A stretch of DNA of 5,824 bases from Candidatus Neomicrothrix sp. UBA4742 (lineage in GTDB: Bacteria > Actinomycetota > Acidimicrobiia > Acidimicrobiales > Acidimicrobilacustridaceae): positions 1-5,824 of the forward strand of contig DHIQ01000080.1 of assembly GCA_002403895.1 (NCBI GenBank), written 5' to 3'. The translations under genes were made by a program, and so were the position numbers. Within the stretch, counting starts at the first letter, position 1, and every line of letters starts with the position of its first letter. The notes beneath the pieces are model-generated. The model saw only the letters and a program-made list of their open reading frames with translations, ran no database searches and had not been told where the DNA came from. Below, piece after piece: positions 1 through 5,824 of this stretch.

Positions 1-35
1 CTTCGTCGGCAGCGTCAGATGTGTATAAGAGACAG
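1..35 (+). other. Nextera sequencing adapter (non-genomic)
   Basis: Bases 3-35 read exactly as the Illumina Nextera read-1 oligonucleotide: a 14-base part at 3-16, then the 19-base transposon mosaic end at 17-35 (AGATGTGTATAAGAGACAG). Bases 1-2 are probably leftover index sequence. This is library DNA left at the contig end, not biology and not a real transposon. It creates false protein ends: a GTG at 21 and an ATG at 19 would give peptides beginning MYKRQ or MCIRDR, and the antisense frame would end in SLIHI. Genomic sequence starts at base 36. Confidence 0.98.
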
Positions 36-1022
36 GCCGGGACCCCCCCGCCCCCCACGGCCGTGCCCGATACCTCGAACGCCAAGGGCAAGGTGCTCTC
101 GCCGCTCGTCCGCAAGCTCATTGAGGACAACGGTCTCGATGCCGCATCGATCACGGGCACGGGCATCGGCGACCGCATCACCCGCGGCGACGTCCAGGCC
201 GTGATCGACGCCGGTGGCGGCGCTCGGGCACGGACGGCGTCGGCACCGACGGGACCGGCTCTCGCGGACCGTGCCCAGCGCGCCGTGCCTGCTCCTCGCT
301 CCGGCACGGGCGACACGGTGGAGAAGCTGAACAACATCCGCCGCATCACCGGCGAGCACATGGTGATGTCCAAGGCCACCTCGCCCCACGCCATGACCGC
401 CGTCGAGGTCGACTTCGAGAACGTCGAGCACACCCGCCGGGCCCACCGAGACGAGTTCAAGGCCGGCGAGGGCTTCAGCCTCACCTACCTCCCGTTCATC
501 TCCCGGGCCATCGTCGACGCCCTGCGCGACTTTCCCCACCTCAACGCCACCGTCGGTGACGGCGAGCTGATCGTGCACAACTACGTCAACCTGGCCATCG
601 CCGTGGACCTCGACTTCGAGGGTCTGCTGGCGCCGGTCATCCACGACGCCGACGACAAGCGGCTGCGGGCCATCGCCCGGGACATCTCGGACCTGGCCAC
701 CCGGGCCCGCACCAAGAAGCTGTCGGCCGACGAGATCACCGGCGGGACGTTCACCATCTCCAACTCGGGACCGTTCGGCACGTTCATGGTGATCCCGGTC
801 ATCAACCAACCGCAGGTGGCGATCCTCTCGACCGACGGGGTGACCCGCAAGCCGATGGTGGTCACCGACGTCGACGGCAACGAGGCCATCGCCATTCACT
901 CGGTGGGCATGCTGGCCATGAGCTGGGACCATCGAGCGTTCGACGGCGCCTATGCGGCTGCGTTCCTGCGTGAGGTCAAGGAGATCCTCGAGACGCGGGA
1001 CTGGGAAGCCGAGCTGGCATGA
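36..1022 (+). CDS. Dihydrolipoamide acyltransferase (E2) of a 2-oxoacid dehydrogenase complex, 5'-truncated
   Basis: This is the E2 core subunit, which transfers an acyl group from the lipoyl arm to coenzyme A in a cytoplasmic pyruvate or related 2-oxoacid dehydrogenase complex. Counting from base 36, 328 residues remain. Residues 1-19 are a Pro/Ala linker (run of four prolines). Residues about 20-57 are the peripheral subunit-binding domain (VLSPLVRKL, then GTGIGDRITRGDV). Residues about 94-328 are the catalytic domain. The active-site signature DHRAFDG is present, with His299 and Asp303, and TFTISNSGPFG is the usual motif before it. The lipoyl domain(s) and real start are missing because the contig ends in adapter. 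The stop (1020-1022) overlaps the lipBA start in ATGA. The gene order E2 then lipB/lipA recalls dlaT-lipB-lipA in mycobacteria. Substrate (pyruvate, 2-oxoglutarate or branched-chain) cannot be settled from this fragment; pyruvate is favoured by context only. Confidence 0.93.
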   Translation, partial: AGTPPPPTAVPDTSNAKGKVLSPLVRKLIEDNGLDAASITGTGIGDRITRGDVQAVIDAGGGARARTASAPTGPALADRAQRAVPAPRSGTGDTVEKLNNIRRITGEHMVMSKATSPHAMTAVEVDFENVEHTRRAHRDEFKAGEGFSLTYLPFISRAIVDALRDFPHLNATVGDGELIVHNYVNLAIAVDLDFEGLLAPVIHDADDKRLRAIARDISDLATRARTKKLSADEITGGTFTISNSGPFGTFMVIPVINQPQVAILSTDGVTRKPMVVTDVDGNEAIAIHSVGMLAMSWDHRAFDGAYAAAFLREVKEILETRDWEAELA

Positions 1023-2707
1023 CCCTGCGCGTCCGCTGGCTGGGCACTGTGCCCTACCGCGACGCGCACGCCGTCCAGCAAGGGTTGGTCCAGGCCGACG
1101 ACGACTGGCTGCTACTGCTCGAACACCCGCCCACCTACACCCTCGGCGTGCGGGCCGATCTGGCCAACGTGCTCACGCCCCCGGCCGAGGTCGGGGCGGA
1201 GCTGGTGCGGGCTGACCGGGGCGGCGACGTGACGTTCCACGGGCCGGGGCAACTGGTTGGGTACCCGATCCTGTCGGTGCCGGGCAAGCGAGGCGGCGGT
1301 ATGGCGGACACCGTTGCTTACGTCCATGCCGTCGAAGCGGTCATCATCGCCGCCCTCGGTGACCTCGGCCTGGCCGACGTCGGCCGGCTGGTCGGCAAGC
1401 CGGGCGTGTGGGTTCAGCCCGACGGCCCTGCACCCCGCAAGATCACGGCAGTGGGCGTGCGCCTCAGCCGGGGTCGGTCGATGCACGGCTTCGCCCTCAA
1501 TGTCGACACCGACCTGACGTACTTCGACCACATCGTTCCCTGCGGCATCGCCGAGCTGGGCGTGACCTCGCTGGCCGCCGAGGGAATCCTCGCCACGATG
1601 CACGAGGTGGTCGACGCGGTCGTCGCCCGGGCGGTGGAGACGTGGGCCACGCTCGGGTGGGAACGCCAGGACGTGGTGTGGCGCCATCATCCCGACGACC
1701 TGTCGCCTTTCACCCGGGGCGAGGGCCCGGGCGTCGTGGCCGGTCGGCTCCCCAGGGATCCAGTGTCCGTCTCCATCGACACCACGCCCCGTCGTCGGGT
1801 CCGGCTGGACGAGGCCGGGGTGAGCCAGGGGCTGGCCATCGGCGAGCGCAAGCCGGATTGGCTGCGGGCGCCGGCCCGCATGGGCGCCGACTACCTGCAG
1901 CTCAAGCGCACCATGCGGGACCTCAACCTGGTGACCGTGTGCGAGGAGGCGGGTTGTCCCAACATCTTCGACTGCTGGGCCGACGGCACCGCCACGTTCA
2001 TGCTCAACGGTGAACGTTGCACCCGGGCCTGCGGGTTCTGCCTGGTCGACACTCGCCATCCCGAGGCCATCGACCCCACGGAGCCGGAGCGGGTCGCCGA
2101 GGCGGTGGCCCGTTTGGGACTCGAGTACGCGGTGCTCACGGCCGTGGCTCGCGACGACCTGGCCGACGGTGGGGCGGGGGGGTTCGCCGCCGCCATTCGG
2201 GCCATCCGGCGAGGTTCGCCCAACACCTCGGTCGAGGTGCTGATCTCCGACTGCAAGGGCGATCCCGCCGCGCTGAGGACGATCTTCGACGCCCGGCCCG
2301 ACGTGTTGAACCACAACGTGGAGACCGTGGCCCGGCTGCAACGGGCGGTGCGGCCATCGGCCGCCTACAGCCGCAGCCTGGCCGTGCTGGCCCGGGCCAA
2401 GGCGGCGGGGCTGACTACCAAGTCGGGCATCATGGTCGGGTTGGGGGAGACCGAGGTCGAGGTCGAGGCCACCCTGGCCGACCTACAAGGCGTGAGGGTG
2501 GACATCGTGACCATCGGCCAGTACCTGCGACCTACTTCCAACCACCTGCCGGTGGCCCGCTGGTGGACCCCGGACGATTTTGCCCGGCTCAAGCGGGTGG
2601 GGGAGGCTCTGGGCTTGGCCCACGTCGAGGCGTCACCCCTGACCCGGTCGAGCTACCACGCCAAGCAAGCGGCCGCCTCGGTGCCATCAGCGGCGGCCAC
2701 CGGCTGA
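1019..2707 (+). CDS. LipB-LipA fusion: octanoyltransferase + lipoyl synthase
   Basis: One uninterrupted 562-residue protein joins two consecutive lipoate-biosynthesis enzymes. The LipB half (about 1-230) transfers octanoyl from ACP to the E2/GcvH lipoyl-domain lysine. It shows RGGDVTFHGPGQLVGYP at 67-83, catalytic Lys141 in RKITAVGVR and catalytic Cys175 in VPCGI. The LipA half (about 258-550) inserts sulfur at C6 and C8. It shows the auxiliary-cluster cysteines 308, 313 and 319 (CEEAGCPNIFDC), the radical-SAM triad 334, 338 and 341 (CTRACGFC) and the C-terminal RSSYHA at 543-548 that supplies the cluster serine. Stand-alone LipB and LipA are normally about 210-240 and 290-330 residues, so both halves are full size with a linker of about 25-30 residues. 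The ATG at 1019 overlaps the E2 stop; there is only a weak GGGA about 12 bases upstream, so translational coupling is likely. The start fits the LipB N-terminus (VRWLGTVPYRDA). Confidence 0.95.
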   Translation: MTLRVRWLGTVPYRDAHAVQQGLVQADDDWLLLLEHPPTYTLGVRADLANVLTPPAEVGAELVRADRGGDVTFHGPGQLVGYPILSVPGKRGGGMADTVAYVHAVEAVIIAALGDLGLADVGRLVGKPGVWVQPDGPAPRKITAVGVRLSRGRSMHGFALNVDTDLTYFDHIVPCGIAELGVTSLAAEGILATMHEVVDAVVARAVETWATLGWERQDVVWRHHPDDLSPFTRGEGPGVVAGRLPRDPVSVSIDTTPRRRVRLDEAGVSQGLAIGERKPDWLRAPARMGADYLQLKRTMRDLNLVTVCEEAGCPNIFDCWADGTATFMLNGERCTRACGFCLVDTRHPEAIDPTEPERVAEAVARLGLEYAVLTAVARDDLADGGAGGFAAAIRAIRRGSPNTSVEVLISDCKGDPAALRTIFDARPDVLNHNVETVARLQRAVRPSAAYSRSLAVLARAKAAGLTTKSGIMVGLGETEVEVEATLADLQGVRVDIVTIGQYLRPTSNHLPVARWWTPDDFARLKRVGEALGLAHVEASPLTRSSYHAKQAAASVPSAAATG

Positions 2708-3622
2708 TCAGCTGGCGCCTTGGGCCAGGAGCTCGGCCAGGCGCCCGTTTCCTGTCGGTGCCGGGTCGGTGGCGGCGATGAAGTCCTCGAGCACCTCGAC
2801 GAAGCGCTCGGGGTCCTCCGACTGGGGGAAATGCCCAACGCCGGGGAAGATCTCCAGTCGGCTGCCGGGCATGGCCTCGTGGGCGGTCAGGGCATGCTCG
2901 ACGGGGATGATGGTGTCGTGATCACCCCACACCAGCATGGTCGGGACCGCGCTGGCCAGGTAGAGCCGGTCGCTGGCGTTGACCGTTTGGCCACCCAGAT
3001 CGACCACGGCCCGCAGCGTCTTGATGAAGGCCTGGCGGTTCTCGGCATCGGCCAGCGAGGCGTACGCCCGCCACATCTCTGCGGCGCGCGAATGGCGGAT
3101 GCCGTGGTCGCCGAGCCACCGACCGATCGAGTTGCCCTGGTCGCGGATGAAGCTGGGCACGGCCAGCGGCAGAACGAACTCGCTGCCCGGCAGCGACAGA
3201 GCCCGCAGGAGCCAGCTGACCTCGCGACCCAGCCCGCCGCTCGACACCAGGACGAGGCGCTCACAGAACTCGGGATGCTGATAAGCGAGCTGGAGGGCCA
3301 CGCCACCACCCAGGGACTGGCCCACGATGGTGGCGCGCTCAATGCCGAGCCGGGCCAGGAGATCACGCAGGCCGCTGGCGTGAGCACCGAGCGAATAGTC
3401 ACCCATGGGCTTCGCCGATTCGCCGTGGCCCAGCAGGTCCGGGGCGATCACACGATGGCGTTCGGCCAGGGTGGGCATGACGTCGCGCCAGGTTCGGGAG
3501 CTGCCGGCCATGCCGTGGATAAGCAGGATGGTGTCGTCGCCATCGCCCGCCAGGCGGTAGCCGACCTCGTGGCCGTGCAGGGTCGCGTGCTGCAAGGGGA
3601 TGGGTCGCGGGGGGTTCGCCAT
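2708..3622 (-). CDS. Alpha/beta hydrolase, Rv2715-like
   Basis: A 304-residue alpha/beta-fold hydrolase, probably cytoplasmic, with no signal peptide visible. Using the ATG at 3622, the oxyanion-hole motif is LIHGMAG (about 34-40). The nucleophile is Ser103 in GQSLGGG. The acid is probably Asp236 in WGDHDTIIP and the base His264 in GVGHFPQSEDPERF, so the triad is complete. A helical cap lies at about 130-225. The overall pattern, including RAVVDLGGQTV before the acid loop and AMPGSRLEIFPG after it, resembles the mycobacterial Rv2715-type hydrolase as I remember it. Substrate is unknown (ester, lactone, C-C bond or epoxide are all possible). A GTG start at 3682 would add 20 residues; neither start has a good ribosome site. 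I prefer 3622 because homology to hydrolases begins just after it. It is divergent from the M24 peptidase and convergent with lipBA. Confidence 0.88.
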   Translation of the reverse strand: MANPPRPIPLQHATLHGHEVGYRLAGDGDDTILLIHGMAGSSRTWRDVMPTLAERHRVIAPDLLGHGESAKPMGDYSLGAHASGLRDLLARLGIERATIVGQSLGGGVALQLAYQHPEFCERLVLVSSGGLGREVSWLLRALSLPGSEFVLPLAVPSFIRDQGNSIGRWLGDHGIRHSRAAEMWRAYASLADAENRQAFIKTLRAVVDLGGQTVNASDRLYLASAVPTMLVWGDHDTIIPVEHALTAHEAMPGSRLEIFPGVGHFPQSEDPERFVEVLEDFIAATDPAPTGNGRLAELLAQGAS

Positions 3623-3691
3623 GGCACCGGTGTAGCCGCGCCAAGACCTGGGTGCCAGGATCCGGATGGGGTCGTCCGTCACCGCTTTCGC

Positions 3692-3709
3692 TGGCGGAAA
3701 GTGCCGCCA
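3692..3709. repeat. Short inverted repeat in the divergent intergenic region
   Basis: TGGCGG at 3692-3697 and CCGCCA at 3704-3709 are perfect inverted arms around the six bases AAAGTG. The repeat sits just upstream of the candidate -10 box, between two divergent genes, so it could be an operator. It is short, and such repeats occur by chance in GC-rich DNA. Confidence 0.25.
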
Positions 3710-3710
3710 C

Positions 3711-3716
3711 TACCCT
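3711..3716 (+). promoter_or_regulatory. Candidate -10 box of a leaderless promoter for the M24 peptidase
   Basis: The hexamer TACCCT (TANNNT) ends exactly seven bases before the ATG at 3724, and there is no Shine-Dalgarno sequence before that ATG. This is the geometry of actinobacterial leaderless transcripts, where the A of ATG is the first transcribed base. No convincing -35 box is seen; a poor TTCGCT lies near 3687-3692. Confidence 0.5.
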
Positions 3717-3723
3717 CGAACGC

Positions 3724-4830
3724 ATGCATGCCGCCCGCCTAGCCCGAGTGCGCGCGGCCATGGATGCCCAGGATGTCGACGTGCTGTTGCTGTCCGTCGG
3801 CGCCGACCTGCCGTGGCTGATCGGCTACCAGGCCATGCCCCTGGAGCGGCTCACCATGCTGGTGGTTCCCCGCGAGGGCGACGCCACGTTGGTGGTCCCT
3901 CGGTTGGAGGCGCCGCGGGTGGTCGAGCGGCTCGAGCTGTTCTCCCTCTGCGCGTGGAACGAAACCGACGATCCGCTCGATCTCGTGGCCTCGCTGGCCG
4001 GCAAGGCGGCGGTGGCCGCCATCGGGGACCGGACCTGGGCCCAGTTCCTGGTGGGGCTGACGGCACGGATGGGATCGACCACGTTCCGGCGGGGAAGCGA
4101 GGTGACCGGCCCGTTGCGGGCGGTCAAGGACGAGACGGAGATCGGGGCGCTGGCTCGGGCCTCGGCCGCCGTCGATCGCATTGCCGCCGAGCTCCAGGCC
4201 GGGGCCATCGCGCTGGCGGGGCGCACCGAGGCCGAGGTGTCGGCCGAGCTCGGCCGCCGGATCCTGGCCGAGGGCCATCACCGCGTGAACTTCGCCATCG
4301 TGGCCTCGGGGCCTAGCGCCGCCAGCCCGCACCACGAGGCCGGCGATCGGGTGATCCAGGCTGGCGATATCGTGCTGTGCGACTTCGGCGGCACCATGTT
4401 GACCGACGGCGGGGCAGGGTATTGCTCCGATATCACCCGTTGCGTGCACGTGGGAGAGCCGCCGGCGGAGTTGGCCGAGCTCTATGGCGTGCTCCACGCC
4501 GCCCAGGCTGCCGGGGTGGCGGCGGGCACGGTGGGTCGACCGGCGCAAGAGGTGGACGCCGCCGCCCGCACCGTCATCGAGGACGCCGGGTACGGCCAGT
4601 GGTTCATCCACCGCACCGGACACGGCATCGGGGTGGAGGAGCACGAGGATCCCTACATCGTGGCCGGGAACGCCGAACCGCTCGTAGCCGGGAACGCCTT
4701 CTCGATCGAACCGGGCATCTACGTGCCCGGGCGCTGGGGCGCCCGCCTCGAAGACATCGTGGTGAGCACCGACGAGGGACCCCGTCCCCTGAACCGGGCC
4801 GACCACAGCCTGGTCGTCGTCGACGCGTGA
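3724..4830 (+). CDS. M24B metallopeptidase (Xaa-Pro dipeptidase/aminopeptidase type)
   Basis: A 368-residue cytoplasmic peptidase of the creatinase/pita-bread family, expected to cleave the bond before proline in peptides or dipeptides with two metal ions. Residues about 1-130 form the creatinase-like N-terminal domain and about 137-360 the catalytic domain. All five metal ligands are visible: Asp220 (CDFGGTM), Asp236 (YCSDITR), His300 (RTGHGIG), Glu329 (SIEPGIY) and Glu343 (RLEDIV). Further active-site histidines are probably His203 (SPHHEAGD) and His307 (EEHEDPY). Length fits the PepQ-like branch. I chose the ATG at 3724 because homology begins there (MHAARLARVRAAM) and a -10 box sits seven bases upstream; a GTG at 3652 in the same frame would run back into the divergent gene's start region. 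The membrane-protein gene follows after 10 bases, so the two are probably co-transcribed. Exact substrate (dipeptidase versus aminopeptidase) is not determined. Confidence 0.9.
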   Translation: MHAARLARVRAAMDAQDVDVLLLSVGADLPWLIGYQAMPLERLTMLVVPREGDATLVVPRLEAPRVVERLELFSLCAWNETDDPLDLVASLAGKAAVAAIGDRTWAQFLVGLTARMGSTTFRRGSEVTGPLRAVKDETEIGALARASAAVDRIAAELQAGAIALAGRTEAEVSAELGRRILAEGHHRVNFAIVASGPSAASPHHEAGDRVIQAGDIVLCDFGGTMLTDGGAGYCSDITRCVHVGEPPAELAELYGVLHAAQAAGVAAGTVGRPAQEVDAAARTVIEDAGYGQWFIHRTGHGIGVEEHEDPYIVAGNAEPLVAGNAFSIEPGIYVPGRWGARLEDIVVSTDEGPRPLNRADHSLVVVDA

Positions 4831-4840
4831 TCGACCTGTC

Positions 4841-5695
4841 GTGATTGATTTCGACGCCGCCTCGCTGCTGTTGCAGTGGGCCACCGGTGGGCTGTTGTTC
4901 CTGTGGGTGACCACCCGTCGTCGGGAGGTCGGGCTCGGCTACGGCTGGCTCATGCGGGGCACCTACCTGCTGATGGCGGCCGGCGCCTGCTACGTGGGTA
5001 CCCAGGTCATCCGGCCGCTCCTGGTACGCGACCTGGCCTCGGCCGGGGTGGTGGTGGCCTCAGGCGTGGCGCTCACCGTGTCGGTCGTGCGCCGCCAGGC
5101 GGGGGTATCGGGCCAGCAGGCGTTGGCTGAGAAGCGCAGCGAGCGAGTGGCGGCGATGACCGGGATCGACCGGGCACCGACTGAGCGCGACGAGACCCGT
5201 GCGGAGTTCCCGCCCTGGCTGGACCTCATCGCCCCACCCATCGGGGTCATCGGCCTCATTGCCGCTGCGCTGCACGCCGGTGGCCCAGCCTGGTTGGCCG
5301 TGGCCCGGTTCCTGGTGGGGGCCGCCTTCCTCGGGGCGGTTACCGATGCCATGCTGTTGGGCCACTGGTACCTGGTCCAGCCCGGCCTGGCCCGCGGGCC
5401 CCTGCTGGAGCTGGTCAAGTGGACGGGGTGGCTGTGGGCGCCCGAGCTGGTGTTGTTGCTGATCCCGGTGGGCATGTGGTCGGTGATCAACGGCACCATC
5501 GACGACGGCTACAACGGACTGCTGGGATGGTTCTGGATCGCCTGCGCGGTCACCACCGTCGGGCTCGTGGTGGTGACCCGCCTGGCCCTCAAGGAGCGCT
5601 ACTACTCGGCGGTGATGGCGGCCACCGGCCTGCTGTACCTGGCCATCCTCACTGCCTTCGGCATGGATCTGGTGGCCCGCGCCCTGCTCTCCTGA
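4841..5695 (+). CDS. Multi-pass membrane protein of unknown family
   Basis: A 284-residue protein with about eight hydrophobic segments, at roughly 6-24, 38-56, 66-84, 127-146, 152-173, 195-216, 227-247 and 258-279. A charged loop at 85-125 (KRSERVAAM, then RAPTERDETRAEF) lies between helices three and four. By the positive-inside rule, RRR after helix one and the charged loop suggest which side faces the cytoplasm, but topology is not certain. Residues 174-179 read GHWYLV at the end of helix five, placing His and Trp at the membrane interface; this looks like a conserved signature rather than random hydrophobic sequence. I do not recognise the family and assign no function. The GTG start at 4841 has no Shine-Dalgarno sequence; it lies 10 bases after the peptidase stop, where GTGATCGAC (4827) and GTGATTGAT (4841) form a near-repeat. 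Expression is probably coupled to the peptidase gene. Confidence 0.85.
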   Translation: MIDFDAASLLLQWATGGLLFLWVTTRRREVGLGYGWLMRGTYLLMAAGACYVGTQVIRPLLVRDLASAGVVVASGVALTVSVVRRQAGVSGQQALAEKRSERVAAMTGIDRAPTERDETRAEFPPWLDLIAPPIGVIGLIAAALHAGGPAWLAVARFLVGAAFLGAVTDAMLLGHWYLVQPGLARGPLLELVKWTGWLWAPELVLLLIPVGMWSVINGTIDDGYNGLLGWFWIACAVTTVGLVVVTRLALKERYYSAVMAATGLLYLAILTAFGMDLVARALLS

Positions 5696-5824
5696 CTAGG
5701 ACAGCCGACGATCCCTGACGGTCCGCACGATCACGAGGTCATAGGCGGCGGTCGGCGAGGCGGCAGCTCGGGTATCGGGCTGAGCGGCCGGCCGTGTTCC
5801 GGTGGTGGGGCGCCGACGATCAGT
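5696..5824 (-). CDS. Possible C-terminal end of a convergent gene, truncated by the window edge
   Basis: On the minus strand a frame is open from the window end to a TAG at 5698-5696, giving 42 residues ending in AYDLVIVRTVRDRRLS. Its stop would abut the membrane-protein stop (5693-5695) with no spacer, repeating the arrangement at 2705-2710. The last part has mostly G or C at third codon positions and a sensible composition; the first part is Arg/Pro/Thr-rich and less convincing. A frame this short is often open by chance in GC-rich DNA, and a plus-strand frame across the same bases is also open. No family is recognised. If it is not coding, this is intergenic DNA with no terminator hairpin that I can see. 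Confidence 0.3.
   Translation of the reverse strand, partial: TDRRRPTTGTRPAAQPDTRAAASPTAAYDLVIVRTVRDRRLS

Noticed and set aside
17..35. Tn5-type mosaic end as evidence of a transposon
   Set aside because: The flanking bases 3-16 are the Illumina read-1 primer site, so this is library DNA, not an insertion element.
15..932. Long minus-strand open frame opposite the E2 gene
   Set aside because: It is Asp/His/Gly/Val-rich, matches no family, ends inside the adapter, and lies opposite an E2 gene with clear catalytic motifs. Long antisense frames are common in GC-rich DNA.
36..1022. E2 gene as a degraded pseudogene lacking its lipoyl domain
   Set aside because: The frame is intact to the stop and all catalytic residues are present; the missing part is explained by the contig ending at an adapter.
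1112..2341. 409-codon minus-strand open frame opposite lipBA
   Set aside because: Composition is shadow-like (rich in His, Gly, Pro, Arg) with no recognisable motif. The plus strand encodes two complete enzyme domains over the same bases.
2720..3742. 340-codon plus-strand open frame opposite the hydrolase
   Set aside because: It lacks any domain signal; the minus strand has a complete catalytic triad and normal hydrolase sequence.
3739..4914. 391-codon minus-strand open frame opposite the M24 peptidase
   Set aside because: It is low-information antisense sequence; the plus strand has all five M24 metal ligands in the correct order.
1..5824. A defence system, CRISPR array, mobile element or other unusual multi-gene system
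   Set aside because: No repeat arrays, transposase, integrase, nuclease or toxin-like proteins were found; the genes are metabolic or housekeeping types plus one unknown membrane protein.
5696..5824. Rho-independent terminator after the membrane-protein gene
   Set aside because: I found no stable hairpin followed by a T-run; the region is evenly GC-rich with only short chance repeats.

Overview
The window is GC-rich, densely packed bacterial DNA that looks actinobacterial. The pyruvate/2-oxoacid dehydrogenase E2 and lipoate genes resemble mycobacterial DlaT, LipB and LipA, and the hydrolase resembles the mycobacterial Rv2715 type. These comparisons are from memory, not from a search. Genes overlap or abut, GTG starts occur, and Shine-Dalgarno sequences are weak or absent. 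An acidimicrobial or other uncultured actinobacterial source is a reasonable guess but is not proven. The left edge is not genomic: bases 3-35 are the Illumina Nextera read-1 transposase adapter, so this is the raw end of a short-read contig.

Layout: (1) adapter, 1-35. (2) 36-1022 (+), the 3' part of a dihydrolipoamide acyltransferase (E2) gene, with part of the linker, the subunit-binding domain and the catalytic domain; the lipoyl domain(s) lie off the contig. (3) 1019-2707 (+), a single 562-codon gene with an N-terminal LipB octanoyltransferase and a C-terminal LipA lipoyl synthase, overlapping the E2 stop by ATGA. (4) 2708-3622 (-), an alpha/beta hydrolase whose stop codon touches the lipBA stop with no base between. 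(5) 3623-3723, a divergent intergenic region with a likely leaderless promoter for the next gene. (6) 3724-4830 (+), an M24B metallopeptidase (Xaa-Pro dipeptidase/aminopeptidase type). (7) 4841-5695 (+), a predicted eight-helix membrane protein of unrecognised family. (8) 5696-5824, an open minus-strand frame that may be the C-terminal end of another convergent gene.

How the genes fit together: genes 2 and 3 form a compact lipoylation unit. The E2 protein carries the lipoyl domain. The LipB half moves an octanoyl group from acyl carrier protein onto the lipoyl-domain lysine, and the LipA half inserts two sulfurs to make lipoyl. Substrate and both modifying activities are encoded by two translationally coupled genes. 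The peptidase and membrane protein look like a separate co-transcribed pair, and nothing visible links them to lipoylation.

The most notable biological observation is the LipB-LipA fusion with all catalytic and cluster-binding residues visible in both halves. I saw no mobile element, CRISPR array, tRNA/rRNA gene or defence-like system.
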